Shown: positions 1 through 8,035, counted from the stretch's first letter. The stretch: 43,375 nt of DNA from Shewanella benthica (GCA_023284085.1 JAKVHY010000045.1:1-43375), one strand, 5' to 3'. Notes: a model not told the origin generated them from the sequence alone. Numbers and translations are program-made.

Positions 1-42
1 TGGCAATCAGAGAACTACTAAAAGTTAGATCCGTCAATTTCC

Positions 43-135
43 CTTGGTAATTATTGAAAACGACAAAGTCGCTTGGTAGTTAAGGTACGACAAAGTCCCT
101 TGGTGATCACAAAAGCAAAACGCTCTGGTGATCAC
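43..135. repeat. Imperfect iteron-like repeats
   Basis: The hexamer CTTGGT, or TCTGGT in the last copy, recurs at 43, 72, 99 and 124, a spacing of 29, 27 and 25 bases. Positions 61-80 and 88-107 match at 17 of 20 bases, and the 10-mer TGGTGATCAC occurs exactly at 101-110 and 126-135. No gene is visible in positions 1-278. Such phased repeats may be recombinase or replication-protein binding sites, or decayed tandem duplications; their function is unknown. Confidence 0.5.
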
Positions 136-214
136 GTCTTTGGACATAAACGCGTTAGAGCTAAAGTTCTATAGGTGACTTTCGGTATTAGGAAAAGTAT
201 GTCAATCAAATATG

Positions 215-275
215 CGATAACGCCACCAACGCAAGGCTGTCCAAGGAGCACAGCGACTGATGTTGCTTGGCCTTG
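215..275 (-). other. Degenerate attC-like site (site C)
   Basis: On the minus strand this stretch begins at the stop codon of the upstream gene and ends in GGCGTTATCG, which resembles the R' core GTTRRRY. CCAAGC pairs with GCGTTGG, leaving one extrahelical G, as in attC L''/L' boxes. CAAGGC (232-237) and GCCTTG (270-275) form an inverted repeat. The R'' box is not convincing, so this is either a decayed attC site or a simple hairpin. Its position directly after a gene, as in a cassette, supports the first reading. Confidence 0.35.
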
Positions 276-278
276 AGC

Positions 279-947
279 CTAAGCCTGCCAAAACTCACCA
301 GAAATAGTTTTGTGCTGGGAATTATTAGTATCTAGTGAATAGCCTTCATTGGAAGTTAAAAGAACTAGCTCAACAATAATAGGCTTTATTTTATTATAGT
401 ACTCTTCAGGATCACCCCACTTTAAATCAAAATCAGCAGGCTCGAACATTCTAGCTCCATCATCAGAATTGCACATTTCATAGTGGGCTATTAGTTTGTT
501 TCTAGACCTTTTGATTTTTGTGAAAATATCTGAGTTTTTTAGCTCTTTGAACAATTTTTTTGACTTTTTGTGATGGCTTTTAAATCTTTCCTCTGATTCT
601 TTTCTATCCCTTTCCTCGTGTTTTTCTTCCCAGAATTTCTTCGAGTCTTCATCAATATCACCAACCCAAGATATTGGCGAAGGTTTGCAATAATCTTTCT
701 GTAATTCGTCTAATAACTCTGTGGATTGAAGCAGGTCCAATATATTAGATATTGAAGGTGCTTTACTTGAACGATCTAAGCTTATAGCTGACATCTCTCG
801 TATTAGATCAAAATATAAAGTCATTCTTAATAACTCTAGTCCGTGTGCTCCATAGCTATCATTCCACTTGTCCGTCACATCACTGTCGGATAGTAATGGT
901 CGTAACATTTCAATCTTTAAGTCGGTGGCTATCAAGCGCCTAATCAT
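279..947 (-). CDS. Hypothetical protein with HEPN-like R-X5-H motif
   Basis: This encodes a 222-residue soluble protein with no signal peptide or membrane segment. The middle (about residues 95-150) is very rich in charged Lys, Glu and Arg and probably helical. Residues 149-155 read RNKLIAH followed by YE, the R-X4-6-H signature of HEPN RNases; the surrounding pattern resembles AbiU2-type HEPN proteins, though this is recalled rather than searched. If active it could cleave RNA in phage defence or as a toxin; no antitoxin partner is evident beside it. It sits between two attC-like sites and so may be a cassette gene. No clear ribosome site precedes ATG 947; ATG 908 (residue 14) is an alternative start. 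Function is not established. Confidence 0.7.
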   Translation of the reverse strand: MIRRLIATDLKIEMLRPLLSDSDVTDKWNDSYGAHGLELLRMTLYFDLIREMSAISLDRSSKAPSISNILDLLQSTELLDELQKDYCKPSPISWVGDIDEDSKKFWEEKHEERDRKESEERFKSHHKKSKKLFKELKNSDIFTKIKRSRNKLIAHYEMCNSDDGARMFEPADFDLKWGDPEEYYNKIKPIIVELVLLTSNEGYSLDTNNSQHKTISGEFWQA

Positions 948-1002
948 CGCTTTTGAGTAAGCCCTGATTTTCTTAATGCGATGTTCGATGATAACTCCTA
1001 GA

Positions 1003-1102
1003 GGCTAACGCCAAGCTAAGTGGACTAAAGTAGTGGGTTGTTGTGTGGAACGAGGTGTAGCGTAATTTACTGTTTTAGTTATGCTTAATCGCCTTGTTAT
1101 GC
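1003..1102 (-). other. attC-like recombination site (site B)
   Basis: Read on the minus strand, a 100-base site starts with GCATAAC (R''-like) and ends with GTTAGCC, which fits the R' consensus GTTRRRY. Inner boxes carry TAAG and CTTA (pairing 1017-1020 with 1084-1087), TAAC pairs with GTTA (1006-1009 with 1096-1099), and ACTAAA pairs with TTTAGT (1024-1029 with 1074-1079). The imperfect, foldable arrangement and the length resemble the long attC sites of Vibrio and Shewanella integrons. It lies just downstream of the 72-residue gene in the orientation expected for a cassette. Confidence 0.6.
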
Positions 1103-1118
1103 GATTTTTAAATTACAG

Positions 1119-1337
1119 TTAAAGGATGTTATCTATAGCAATCTTTGCTTCAACTATTGCAGCATTACACGCATCTTCAATCGTACTATATTGACCTGAT
1201 AGTGAACCTTGTAAAACAGCCTTGAACGAGTTATTCGTTTCAGGTAACCAAACACTATAACTACCAACATACTCTTTTGGCCCTGAAGCACTTGGAATTA
1301 TTATGTGATCACGATACATTTCGTTATTCTTTTGCAT
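1119..1337 (-). CDS. Small hypothetical cassette-borne protein
   Basis: This encodes a 72-residue protein with no membrane segment. A beta-rich N-terminal half (YVGSYSVWLPE, FKAVLQG) is followed by an amphipathic helix starting around STIEDACNAAIVEAK. That beta-beta-alpha pattern is common among small uncharacterised proteins, and no function can be named. The start is well supported: AGGAG lies five bases before ATG 1337. It ends 16 bases before attC-like site B and lies 50 bases after the stop of the next gene on the same strand, so the two may share one cassette. Confidence 0.65.
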   Translation of the reverse strand: MQKNNEMYRDHIIIPSASGPKEYVGSYSVWLPETNNSFKAVLQGSLSGQYSTIEDACNAAIVEAKIAIDNIL

Positions 1338-1387
1338 ATTGACTCCTAAAGTTAATAATATATTTTGTTACTGGGTAAAAGGTTTTG

Positions 1388-1666
1388 TTAAGTGACAGTC
1401 TTAAAACCGGTTGTTCTCAATTTATCCCAATAATGTTGATGTATTGAAATACTGGCTTGTCGAAGTTGTTCGACATGAGTGCCATCAATAAGGTTGATGT
1501 TAATAATGTTGTTACTTTCAGTAGCACTTCCTACTATGTCTAGATTGTTAAAATCCTCTACGAAAGCGGCAACGTGCATTGGAAAGTCTTCTTTCTTAGG
1601 CATAAATGGGCAATCAGCCTTAATATCAGATTCAGTGATTTCTCTAAGACCTAATCTATAATTCAT
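1388..1666 (-). CDS. Small hypothetical cassette-borne protein
   Basis: This encodes a 92-residue soluble protein that I do not recognise. The ATG at 1666 is chosen because AAGAGG stands six bases upstream; an in-frame TTG at 1684 overlaps that ribosome site. The protein begins MNYRLGLREITESDIK and contains a hydrophobic strand pair near NIININLIDGTHVEQLRQ. It is the first gene after attC-like site A when read on the minus strand, the normal place for a cassette gene, and precedes the 72-residue gene. The opposite strand has a short open frame that looks like a shadow. Confidence 0.6.
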   Translation of the reverse strand: MNYRLGLREITESDIKADCPFMPKKEDFPMHVAAFVEDFNNLDIVGSATESNNIININLIDGTHVEQLRQASISIHQHYWDKLRTTGFKTVT

Positions 1667-1713
1667 TGTTAACCTCTTGTTCAATTAAGTGGATATTTTG
1701 ATAGTGGAATAGC

Positions 1714-1787
1714 GCCTAACAGCTTAGTAAGAGAAAGTTTCCTTGATTAAACATGGATTTTATTCTCTTATCACGCCTTTGTTGCAG
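1714..1787 (-). other. attC-like recombination site (site A)
   Basis: On the minus strand the site ends in GTTAGGC (1720-1714), an exact fit to the R' consensus GTTRRRY, and begins near CTGCAAC (1787-1781), a weaker R''. An 8-bp stem pairs 1728-1735 with 1763-1770, and AACA (1718-1721) pairs with TGTT (1780-1783). The intervening boxes pair imperfectly, as is normal in attC. It lies directly upstream of the 92-residue gene. Confidence 0.6.
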
Positions 1788-2102
1788 ATAACACTAGCAT
1801 ATTTTATCAATTCAATCAGTTAGATAATGCACATGCTGTCAATAATGCCGACATAAAAGTAGGCAATCACTTGTAGAAAGAAGGAATTATTCCTCTTTTA
1901 ACTCTTTCTAATAGTGAATGGTTCGAGCCTAGCTATTAGCCAATTCATTAGATTATCTATAGCAAAAATGGTCTGCTGAGGGTTGTTCTCTAATGATAGT
2001 TAGCACGTAAAGGGGCATAAATGGTTTAGAACTATGACACTAATTAGCTTTTGCCCATTTGTGAGCCAGCATAACTCAGTAGATGAGAAATGAGCGTTTT
2101 AC
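1788..2102. other. Gene-free stretch between cassette cluster and integrase
   Basis: These 315 bases hold no open frame with a ribosome site and no recognisable RNA gene. A weak inverted pair (GGGCA near 2014, TGCCC near 2056) and a short CTCA/TGAG hairpin near 2075-2087 are present downstream of the integrase stop, but neither is followed by a clear T-run on the minus strand. The segment is probably non-coding cassette or island sequence. Confidence 0.4.
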
Positions 2103-3281
2103 TCAAGATCCCTGCAGAATATGTTGTTTTAGCAAATCCCAATACAACTGATAGGCGATTATCTGCTCATCATACCAATCATGTTTGTTGTAAATAGCCA
2201 TGATCCCACCCAGCTCGTGGCCCAACATTTTTTCGGTTACATGCGGCATTATTTTTTGCTCACTTAATCGAGTTGATATTGTTCGCCTGAAATCATGCGG
2301 TACAAAGTGAGGATAATCGAGTTGCTCATTAAGACGTTGTACATAACGATTCAGCGCATGTGTAGAAAGCGCTTTATCCTGGCTTAAACCCTCAATCAAG
2401 AAATGCCGGTCTTGCCCATAAATAAAATCTAACGACTCAATGATACCGATGCTTTGGTTGCTTAACGGCCGCCGGATCATTTTTCCTGTCTTAGAACGTT
2501 CTTTAGGCAATATCCATATGGCTTTATCAAGATCAAACTCACAGCGTTCAGCGCCTCTTATCTCAGCGTTACGAGCACCTGTTAAAATAAGCAGCTTTAC
2601 GCAAGCTTTGGTTTTAGGAGTTGCTCTACTCGCTTCAACTTGCCGCCATAACCCTGCAACTTCGCCCCACTCTAATACACGCTCTCTACGCGATTGGTGG
2701 GCCCCAATTGCTTTAATGGGTATATCTAAGCAGGCAGATGATTTAATTTCACCACGCGCTTTTGACCAACGTATCACCGTTTTTAAACGTTTGAGAATAC
2801 TGCCGGCGTTTGCGGGTGTAGTATCATCTCTTACACCGTCGAGTAATTTAATCCATTCCGTATAACGGTACCGCTCAACATCGATATTGAAATTAGGCGC
2901 TATGTACTTAGAGATAAAGCTTTTATACAAAACAACTGTAGTTGGCGATAGTTGAGGGTAAGCGTATGCTTTCATAAAGTCATTGCAGATATCACCAAGC
3001 AGCCGGCCGGCCACTTTATTAACACCGTGACAACGAGGGTCCAAATTGTCAACTAACAGCTGTCTATACTCCAGCGCGGTTGCACGAGCCTTGGCAAGTT
3101 TGACATCCGGGTACCGACCAATTTTGATTCGCTGTTGCTTAGCTTGCCAACGAAAGCGATAATAAAAGGCAATGACAGCATTCTTTGTAATTCGTACACT
3201 TAAACCATCACGATCAGCAATCTCAATGGGGCCGTGATAAGGTGCTTTAATATTTCTTAATTTACTATCAGATAAAGCCAT
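2103..3281 (-). CDS. P4-type tyrosine recombinase / integrase
   Basis: This site-specific recombinase of 392 residues would integrate or excise a mobile island. The N-terminus (ALSDSKLRNIKAPYHG, then DGLSVRI and KIGRYPDVKLAKARATA) matches the arm-binding DUF4102 domain of P4-like integrases. The catalytic domain shows the first Arg in LLILTGARNAEIRG, then HDFRRTISTRLSE, and LGHELGGIMAIYNKHD with the tyrosine nucleophile, so the R..HxxR..H..Y set looks intact. The start at 3281 has GAAGG about eight bases upstream; an open frame extends 59 codons further but lacks family similarity. Its 5' end faces the core gene sbcB, so one island boundary may lie in 3282-3447. No tRNA gene is seen there. 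It is not IntI, so it would not normally recombine attC sites. Confidence 0.92.
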   Translation of the reverse strand: MALSDSKLRNIKAPYHGPIEIADRDGLSVRITKNAVIAFYYRFRWQAKQQRIKIGRYPDVKLAKARATALEYRQLLVDNLDPRCHGVNKVAGRLLGDICNDFMKAYAYPQLSPTTVVLYKSFISKYIAPNFNIDVERYRYTEWIKLLDGVRDDTTPANAGSILKRLKTVIRWSKARGEIKSSACLDIPIKAIGAHQSRRERVLEWGEVAGLWRQVEASRATPKTKACVKLLILTGARNAEIRGAERCEFDLDKAIWILPKERSKTGKMIRRPLSNQSIGIIESLDFIYGQDRHFLIEGLSQDKALSTHALNRYVQRLNEQLDYPHFVPHDFRRTISTRLSEQKIMPHVTEKMLGHELGGIMAIYNKHDWYDEQIIAYQLYWDLLKQHILQGS

Positions 3282-3297
3282 TTGACCAACCTTCGCG

Positions 3298-3351
3298 TGA
3301 TGCACATTGTTAACAATCGTGATGCACTTTATGATGCACAATTTTATTTTA
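3298..3351 (-). promoter_or_regulatory. Probable integrase promoter/operator repeats
   Basis: TGATGCAC is repeated exactly at 3298-3305, 3320-3327 and 3332-3339. The perfect 12-bp palindrome ATTGTTAACAAT (3306-3317) sits between the first two copies. On the minus strand a -10-like TAAAAT lies at 3351-3346, so the third copy would cover the transcription start. These repeats suit autoregulation by the integrase or binding of an excision factor. The -35 is weak. Confidence 0.5.
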
Positions 3352-3447
3352 ACACTGTCATCCAAGGTTGAACAGAAACGAACCCAATTTACTCTTAAAT
3401 ACTGATATTTAAATAATATATTCGTATTTTCGATACATAAGCGAACT

Positions 3448-4863
3448 ATGAATAACACTAAGAAACAAGATACAATTTTTTGGCACGATTACGAGACTTT
3501 CGGTGCAAACCCATCAAAAGACAGGCCATCACAGTTTGCCGGGATCAGAACCGATATGGATCTCAATATCGTCTCTGAACCTGTGACCTTTTATTGCAAT
3601 CTGGCTACCGATTACCTGCCCTCCCCTGAGGCCATATTGATCACGGGCATCACGCCACAGCTTGTCAATCTCAAAGGCATACCTGAAACGGAATTTATGG
3701 CTAAGGTCAATGAGCAGTTCAGTCAGCCCAATACCTGTGTGGCAGGATATAACTCGATACGCTTCGATGATGAAGTCACCCGCTATGGTTTCTATCGTAA
3801 CTTCATCGATCCCTATGCGCGTGAGTGGCAAAAAGGAAATTCTCGCTGGGACATCATAGATCTGGTCAGAGCCTGCTACGCTTTCAGACCCGAAGGCATT
3901 GAATGGCCACTGAAAGAAGATGGTACGCCAAGTTTTAAGTTAGAGCATCTCACCAAAGCGAATGGCCTGAGCCATGAGAAAGCTCACGATGCCATGTCAG
4001 ATGTGTATGCCACCATAGATATGGCAAAACTCATTAAGCAGAAGCAACCTAAGCTGTTTGACTATTATTTTCAGCTGAGACGTAAGCAGGAAGTCAGCAA
4101 ACAGCTTGATGTCCTCAATATGCAGCCCTTGGTCCATGTGAGCTCTAAAATCAGTGCCGAACATGGCTGCACCACGCTTATCGCACCTGTGGCGCATCAC
4201 TCCAGCAATAAGAATGCCATTATCTGTGTCAATCTGGCCATGGACATCTCGCCTCTTATCGAATTGGATGCAGAGCAGATCAGGGAACGCATGTATACCC
4301 GCAGGGACGATCTCGCCGCCGATGAACTGCCTATCAGCGTGAAACAGATACATATTAATAAATGTCCCTTCATCACATCACCTAAGATCCTCACAGATGA
4401 GCTTGCTCAGCGACTCAATATTGATAAAGCCTTCGCCAGAGAGCAATACAAGTTATTGAAACAACATCCGGAACTCAGAGAGAAGTTGGTCGCCGTCTTC
4501 GACGTGGAACATGACAATGGCAGCCAAGATCCCGATCTTCAGCTCTACAGCGGGGGCTTCTTCGGCTCGGCAGATAAAGAGAAAATGGAGATTATCCGTC
4601 ATACCTTGCCACAAAATCTGGCGGCCCTTGAGCTCAATTTCGATGATCAGAGGCTCAAGGAGATGTTGTTTAGATACCGTGCCAGAAACTACCCGGCAAC
4701 CTTAGATGAGTCAGAATCGATGAAGTGGAGAGACTTCTGTCAATCCAGGCTGAACGATCCAGAATATATGATGCGGTTAGAAAATCTGGTCAATGACACC
4801 GCAAACGATGAAGAGAAACAGAAGTTACTAACAGCTTTATGTCATTATCTTAGCAATTTATAA
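3448..4863 (+). CDS. sbcB: Exodeoxyribonuclease I
   Basis: This is a single-strand-specific 3'-to-5' DNA exonuclease used in mismatch repair and recombination. At 471 residues it is close to the E. coli enzyme (475). The DEDDh exonuclease domain starts with FWHDYETFG (D14, E16) and ends with HDAMSDVYATID (H180, D185); the C-terminal half is the SH3-like and helical clamp region of the family. No strong ribosome site precedes the ATG, but it is where the family N-terminus aligns. It is the first clear core gene after the accessory region and is followed by cdd on the same strand. Confidence 0.97.
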   Translation: MNNTKKQDTIFWHDYETFGANPSKDRPSQFAGIRTDMDLNIVSEPVTFYCNLATDYLPSPEAILITGITPQLVNLKGIPETEFMAKVNEQFSQPNTCVAGYNSIRFDDEVTRYGFYRNFIDPYAREWQKGNSRWDIIDLVRACYAFRPEGIEWPLKEDGTPSFKLEHLTKANGLSHEKAHDAMSDVYATIDMAKLIKQKQPKLFDYYFQLRRKQEVSKQLDVLNMQPLVHVSSKISAEHGCTTLIAPVAHHSSNKNAIICVNLAMDISPLIELDAEQIRERMYTRRDDLAADELPISVKQIHINKCPFITSPKILTDELAQRLNIDKAFAREQYKLLKQHPELREKLVAVFDVEHDNGSQDPDLQLYSGGFFGSADKEKMEIIRHTLPQNLAALELNFDDQRLKEMLFRYRARNYPATLDESESMKWRDFCQSRLNDPEYMMRLENLVNDTANDEEKQKLLTALCHYLSNL

Positions 4864-4958
4864 ATTTGAGTCGGCTAAGTGCGACTTAGATCTCATTATC
4901 TTTGAAACGCACTTACTAATATGATCTTCATTAATTTAACAAAAGCAGGACATGGCAG

Positions 4959-5849
4959 ATGCAAGATAGATTTATAAACTGTATTGCTCAGTTACCGAAA
5001 CCGCTCTCAGATGCGCTCATTCCTTTATTACACGAGAATTTTGCCGGCCATATCGATGCCCAGCAATTAGCAGGCTTAGTTAAAGCCAGCGGCTTAACCG
5101 AAGAAAAATTACTACTGGTGCTATTACCCGTGGCGGCGACGCTTGCCAGACCCCCTATCAGTGATTTCCATGTCGGCGCCATTGCTAAAGGGAAAAGCGG
5201 TGATATCTACATGGGTGGCAATATGGAGTTGCCCGGTGAAGCTCTATTTCACTCGGTCCATGCCGAGCAGAGTGCGATAAGTCACGCCTGGCTCAGCGGA
5301 GAGACTCAGATAGTCGATATCGTGGTGAATTTTTCTCCCTGCGGTCATTGCCGTCAATTTATGAATGAGTTAGTCGAAGGTGCTCAGGTTAGAATCCACC
5401 TACCTGAGCAGAAAGCGCAACCACTCACACACTACTTGCCTTATGCGTTTGGCCCGTCGGATCTCAATGTCACAGCGCCACTGCTATCCAAACAACACCA
5501 TGAGCTAAGTTTAGACAGTTCAGATCCCATGATCATCGAAGCCTTAGATCATGCAAGCCTGAGTTACGCTCCCTATACCAGTAGTTTTGCCGCTGTAGTG
5601 TTAGAAACGAAAGACGGCGCCACCTATTGCGGACGCTATGCCGAGAATGCGGCATTTAATCCCTCTATGTTACCCATGCAGATGGCACTATCGACCATGT
5701 CACGTCATAACAGACTCTTTAGCGAGATAACCCGGGCAGTATTGATTGAGTCCGCACAAGGCAAGATATCCCTAGTCGGTGCGACTATGGACGCGCTACA
5801 TGCCGTCGCCGCAGTAGAGCTTGAACATATCGTGCTAGAGCCGGTGTAA
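4959..5849 (+). CDS. cdd: Cytidine deaminase
   Basis: The enzyme converts cytidine and deoxycytidine to uridine and deoxyuridine in pyrimidine salvage. At 296 residues it is the long dimeric type found in E. coli (294), with a catalytic N-terminal domain and a degenerate C-terminal copy. H101-A102-E103 and PCGHC (C128, C131) are the zinc ligands and the proton-shuttling Glu. It lies 95 bases after sbcB and is closed by a strong hairpin terminator. Confidence 0.96.
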   Translation: MQDRFINCIAQLPKPLSDALIPLLHENFAGHIDAQQLAGLVKASGLTEEKLLLVLLPVAATLARPPISDFHVGAIAKGKSGDIYMGGNMELPGEALFHSVHAEQSAISHAWLSGETQIVDIVVNFSPCGHCRQFMNELVEGAQVRIHLPEQKAQPLTHYLPYAFGPSDLNVTAPLLSKQHHELSLDSSDPMIIEALDHASLSYAPYTSSFAAVVLETKDGATYCGRYAENAAFNPSMLPMQMALSTMSRHNRLFSEITRAVLIESAQGKISLVGATMDALHAVAAVELEHIVLEPV

Positions 5850-5867
5850 ACCTTTCTTTATTCCATT

Positions 5868-5895
5868 AAAAAGGACTGATATTTCAGTCCTTTTT
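5868..5895. terminator. Bidirectional terminator between cdd and the reductase gene
   Basis: A 12-bp perfect stem (5868-5879 with 5884-5895) has a TATT loop. It has an A-run on the left and a T-run on the right, so it can end both the plus-strand cdd and the convergent minus-strand gene. Confidence 0.85.
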
Positions 5896-5919
5896 GTTAT
5901 ACACAGATCAGCTAGTGCG

Positions 5920-6795
5920 CTATTTGCGATTTCTTTCCAGCTTAGCCAACAGGCTCGAGGTATCCCAGCGATTGCCACCGATGGCCTGAACTTCTGAATA
6001 AAATTGATCCACCAAGGCAGTCAAGGGTAAGTGAGAGCCATTTTTTCTCGCTTCATTCAGGGCAATATTGAGATCTTTTCTCATCCAGTCGACGGCAAAA
6101 CCCAGATTGTACTCACCGTGCCACATGGTTTGATAACGGTTCTCCATTTGCCAAGATTGTGCCGCCCCCTTGCTGATCACCTCGATGACTTTCTCACCAT
6201 CGAGACCTGCGCTGCGAGCAAAGTGCAAACCTTCTGCCAGACCTTGTACCACGCCTGCGATACATATTTGGTTGACCATTTTAGTCAACTGACCCGCACC
6301 CACTTCACCTAAACGTTCTACACAACGAGAATATGCGTTAATGACTGACACAGCCTGGTCAAAAACAGTTTCATCACCACCGACCATCACGGTCAAGACG
6401 CCATTTTCGGCGCCCGCCTGTCCGCCTGACACGGGGGCATCGAGGAAACCTATGCCGGCTTCGGCCGCAATGGCGCCAATCTCTCTGGCAATATCGGCGG
6501 ATGCGGTTGTATGATCAACCAAGATTGTGCCCGAGTTCATGCCTGCAAGCACCCCGTCGTCGCCTAAGGTGACCTGTCTTAGGTCGTCATCATTGCCGAC
6601 ACAGATAAACACCATATCTTGTCCCTGGGCGGCGAGTTTAGGTGTTAGATGACACTTGCCGCCAAATTCAGCGACCCAATCTTGGGCTTTTGATTCTGTG
6701 CGGTTGTAGACGCTAACCTCATGGCCCGACTTAACCAAGTGACCCGCCATGGGATAACCCATCACACCTAATCCGATAAATGCTAGTTTCGCCAT
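5920..6795 (-). CDS. 3-hydroxyisobutyrate dehydrogenase-family reductase
   Basis: This NAD(P)-dependent beta-hydroxyacid dehydrogenase has 291 residues, the usual length for the family. The Rossmann motif GLGVMG lies at residues 8-13, the substrate motif DAPVSGG at 119-125, and the catalytic lysine K172 in GQLTKMVNQ with N175. These features are shared by 3-hydroxyisobutyrate dehydrogenase, tartronate semialdehyde reductase (GarR/GlxR) and succinic semialdehyde reductases, so the substrate cannot be told from sequence alone. No valine or glyoxylate pathway genes are next to it. It ends before the shared terminator with cdd. Confidence 0.9.
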   Translation of the reverse strand: MAKLAFIGLGVMGYPMAGHLVKSGHEVSVYNRTESKAQDWVAEFGGKCHLTPKLAAQGQDMVFICVGNDDDLRQVTLGDDGVLAGMNSGTILVDHTTASADIAREIGAIAAEAGIGFLDAPVSGGQAGAENGVLTVMVGGDETVFDQAVSVINAYSRCVERLGEVGAGQLTKMVNQICIAGVVQGLAEGLHFARSAGLDGEKVIEVISKGAAQSWQMENRYQTMWHGEYNLGFAVDWMRKDLNIALNEARKNGSHLPLTALVDQFYSEVQAIGGNRWDTSSLLAKLERNRK

Positions 6796-6834
6796 CTCAC
6801 TTCCTAATTATTATTTTAAAGACAGGTATAAAAA

Positions 6835-6852
6835 AGGCACCCCAAGGTGCCT
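6835..6852 (-). terminator. Terminator after thioesterase gene
   Basis: AGGCACC (6835-6841) and GGTGCCT (6846-6852) form a 7-bp stem with a four-base loop, and on the minus strand it is followed by six T. It ends the thioesterase transcript and separates it from the reductase gene. Confidence 0.75.
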
Positions 6853-6868
6853 GTTTTAATCAAATATT

Positions 6869-7348
6869 CTATGTCGTCACATGCGCTTCCATCTCAGCGC
6901 CAATTTTCTTGCGCATCTCCATCAAACGAATGGCAGAGTCGCGTAACTTGATGTCATGCTCGCTCTCTGGCACCCATTCTGGGACTTCTGTCGGGCTGCC
7001 CGAATCATCCACTGCCACCATGATCACGATACAGTGTGTAGTCAAGTGGCGTTCGGGATACTTAGGATCGCCCGCTCTGACGTCTATGCCTAAATGCATG
7101 GATGAGCGCCCGGTGTAGATCACTTTCGCGCTGGTTTCTACAATATTGCCCACCTGGATAGGTTTCACGAAGCGAATTCCGCCAGCGTAGGCCGTGATGC
7201 AATATTTACCACTCCAACCGGCAGCACAAGCGTAAGCGGCCAGATCGATCCATTTCATTACCGCCCCACCATGGACTTTACCACCAAAGTTTACATCTGC
7301 AGGTTCTGCAAGAAACCTTAAGGTTATCTCTCTCTCTTTACCAGCCAT
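6869..7348 (-). CDS. Hotdog-fold acyl-CoA thioesterase (YciA/ACOT-like)
   Basis: This probably hydrolyses acyl-CoA thioesters in the cytoplasm. It has 159 residues. The segment DVNFGGKVHGGAVMKWIDLAAY (within residues 18-39) carries the hotdog helix and the Asp (D35) expected of YciA and acyl-CoA hydrolases. GGIRFVKPIQVGNIVE and a C-terminal charged tail follow. ATG 7348 is chosen because GAGAAAG lies just upstream and family members begin here; an in-frame start at 7390 adds 14 residues without similarity. Its acyl-chain preference cannot be judged. Confidence 0.88.
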   Translation of the reverse strand: MAGKEREITLRFLAEPADVNFGGKVHGGAVMKWIDLAAYACAAGWSGKYCITAYAGGIRFVKPIQVGNIVETSAKVIYTGRSSMHLGIDVRAGDPKYPERHLTTHCIVIMVAVDDSGSPTEVPEWVPESEHDIKLRDSAIRLMEMRKKIGAEMEAHVTT

Positions 7349-7450
7349 AGCTTTCTCGAATCTGTTTTCTTTACAATAAGTGTACGTCAAAAAGTCTGCT
7401 TAGAATACTAGTAAAGTCCGTGATTTGCGCTTAAATCAAACAGAAAAAAA

Positions 7451-7819
7451 TTATCCGAGTTTAGTGACTAATACACAAGCCGCGAGAATCAAAGGAATAG
7501 CCAGACGATAGGTCCAAAGCTGAACACCGGGACTGAACACCCGCGAACCTTTGAGCCATGAGTGTAAACCAAAACCTGCCAGGAATAGCATCAGCACTTC
7601 GACACCCGCAATCGTATCGGTATCTCCACCGGTAAAAATAGCCGTCACTAACAAGGCAAACCAGACCACAGTGAAGCCAGCAGCGGCTAAAGAAAAGGTC
7701 TTAATGCCAACATTTAGATTGGGTAAGAATGACTTATTCTCACCACGAATAAGTTCGCTGAGGTTAGCGGTTAATGCGCCAACGAGTGGCATCAGGGGTA
7801 CGACGACAAGATTTAACAT
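7451..7819 (-). CDS. Small integral membrane protein, unknown function
   Basis: This encodes a 122-residue protein with about four hydrophobic helices: LNLVVVPLMPLVGALTA, FSLAAAGFTVVWFALLVTA, a helix around VEVLMLFLAGFGLH, and LAIPLILAACVLVTKLG at the C-terminus. ATG 7819 has TAGGA six bases upstream and is preferred over ATG 7894, which would add 25 residues. I do not recognise a named family. It stands alone between the thioesterase gene and the fab cluster. Confidence 0.7.
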   Translation of the reverse strand: MLNLVVVPLMPLVGALTANLSELIRGENKSFLPNLNVGIKTFSLAAAGFTVVWFALLVTAIFTGGDTDTIAGVEVLMLFLAGFGLHSWLKGSRVFSPGVQLWTYRLAIPLILAACVLVTKLG

Positions 7820-7968
7820 GGTATGTCCTACAAACAAATTTACAGGCAACAAGTATCTGCCCATTAGCCTTAGCTTCCAAGTGATGTTTACCATGATTAA
7901 CTAAGCTTAATCCTGCGGAAATTTACGCTTCATCTCGGTCATTCTTATCCGTATTGAAAGCACATAAA

Positions 7969-7990
7969 AAAAGCGCCATCAGGCGCTTTT
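7969..7990 (-). terminator. Terminator of fabF transcript
   Basis: AAAAGCGCC (7969-7977) pairs with GGCGCTTTT (7982-7990) around an ATCA loop. On the minus strand seven or more T follow the GC-rich stem. It marks the end of the fatty-acid cluster. Confidence 0.85.
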
Positions 7991-8035
7991 AAATAGTGAT
8001 ATCAATCCTATAGAGGATCAATTCATCTGACTGAA

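Noticed and set aside
1479..1661. Plus-strand open frame opposite the 92-residue gene
   Set aside because: It is antisense to a gene with a good ribosome site and has none itself.
3282..3447. tRNA gene as integrase attachment site
   Set aside because: No cloverleaf or T-loop GTTCRA pattern with a matching acceptor stem was seen.
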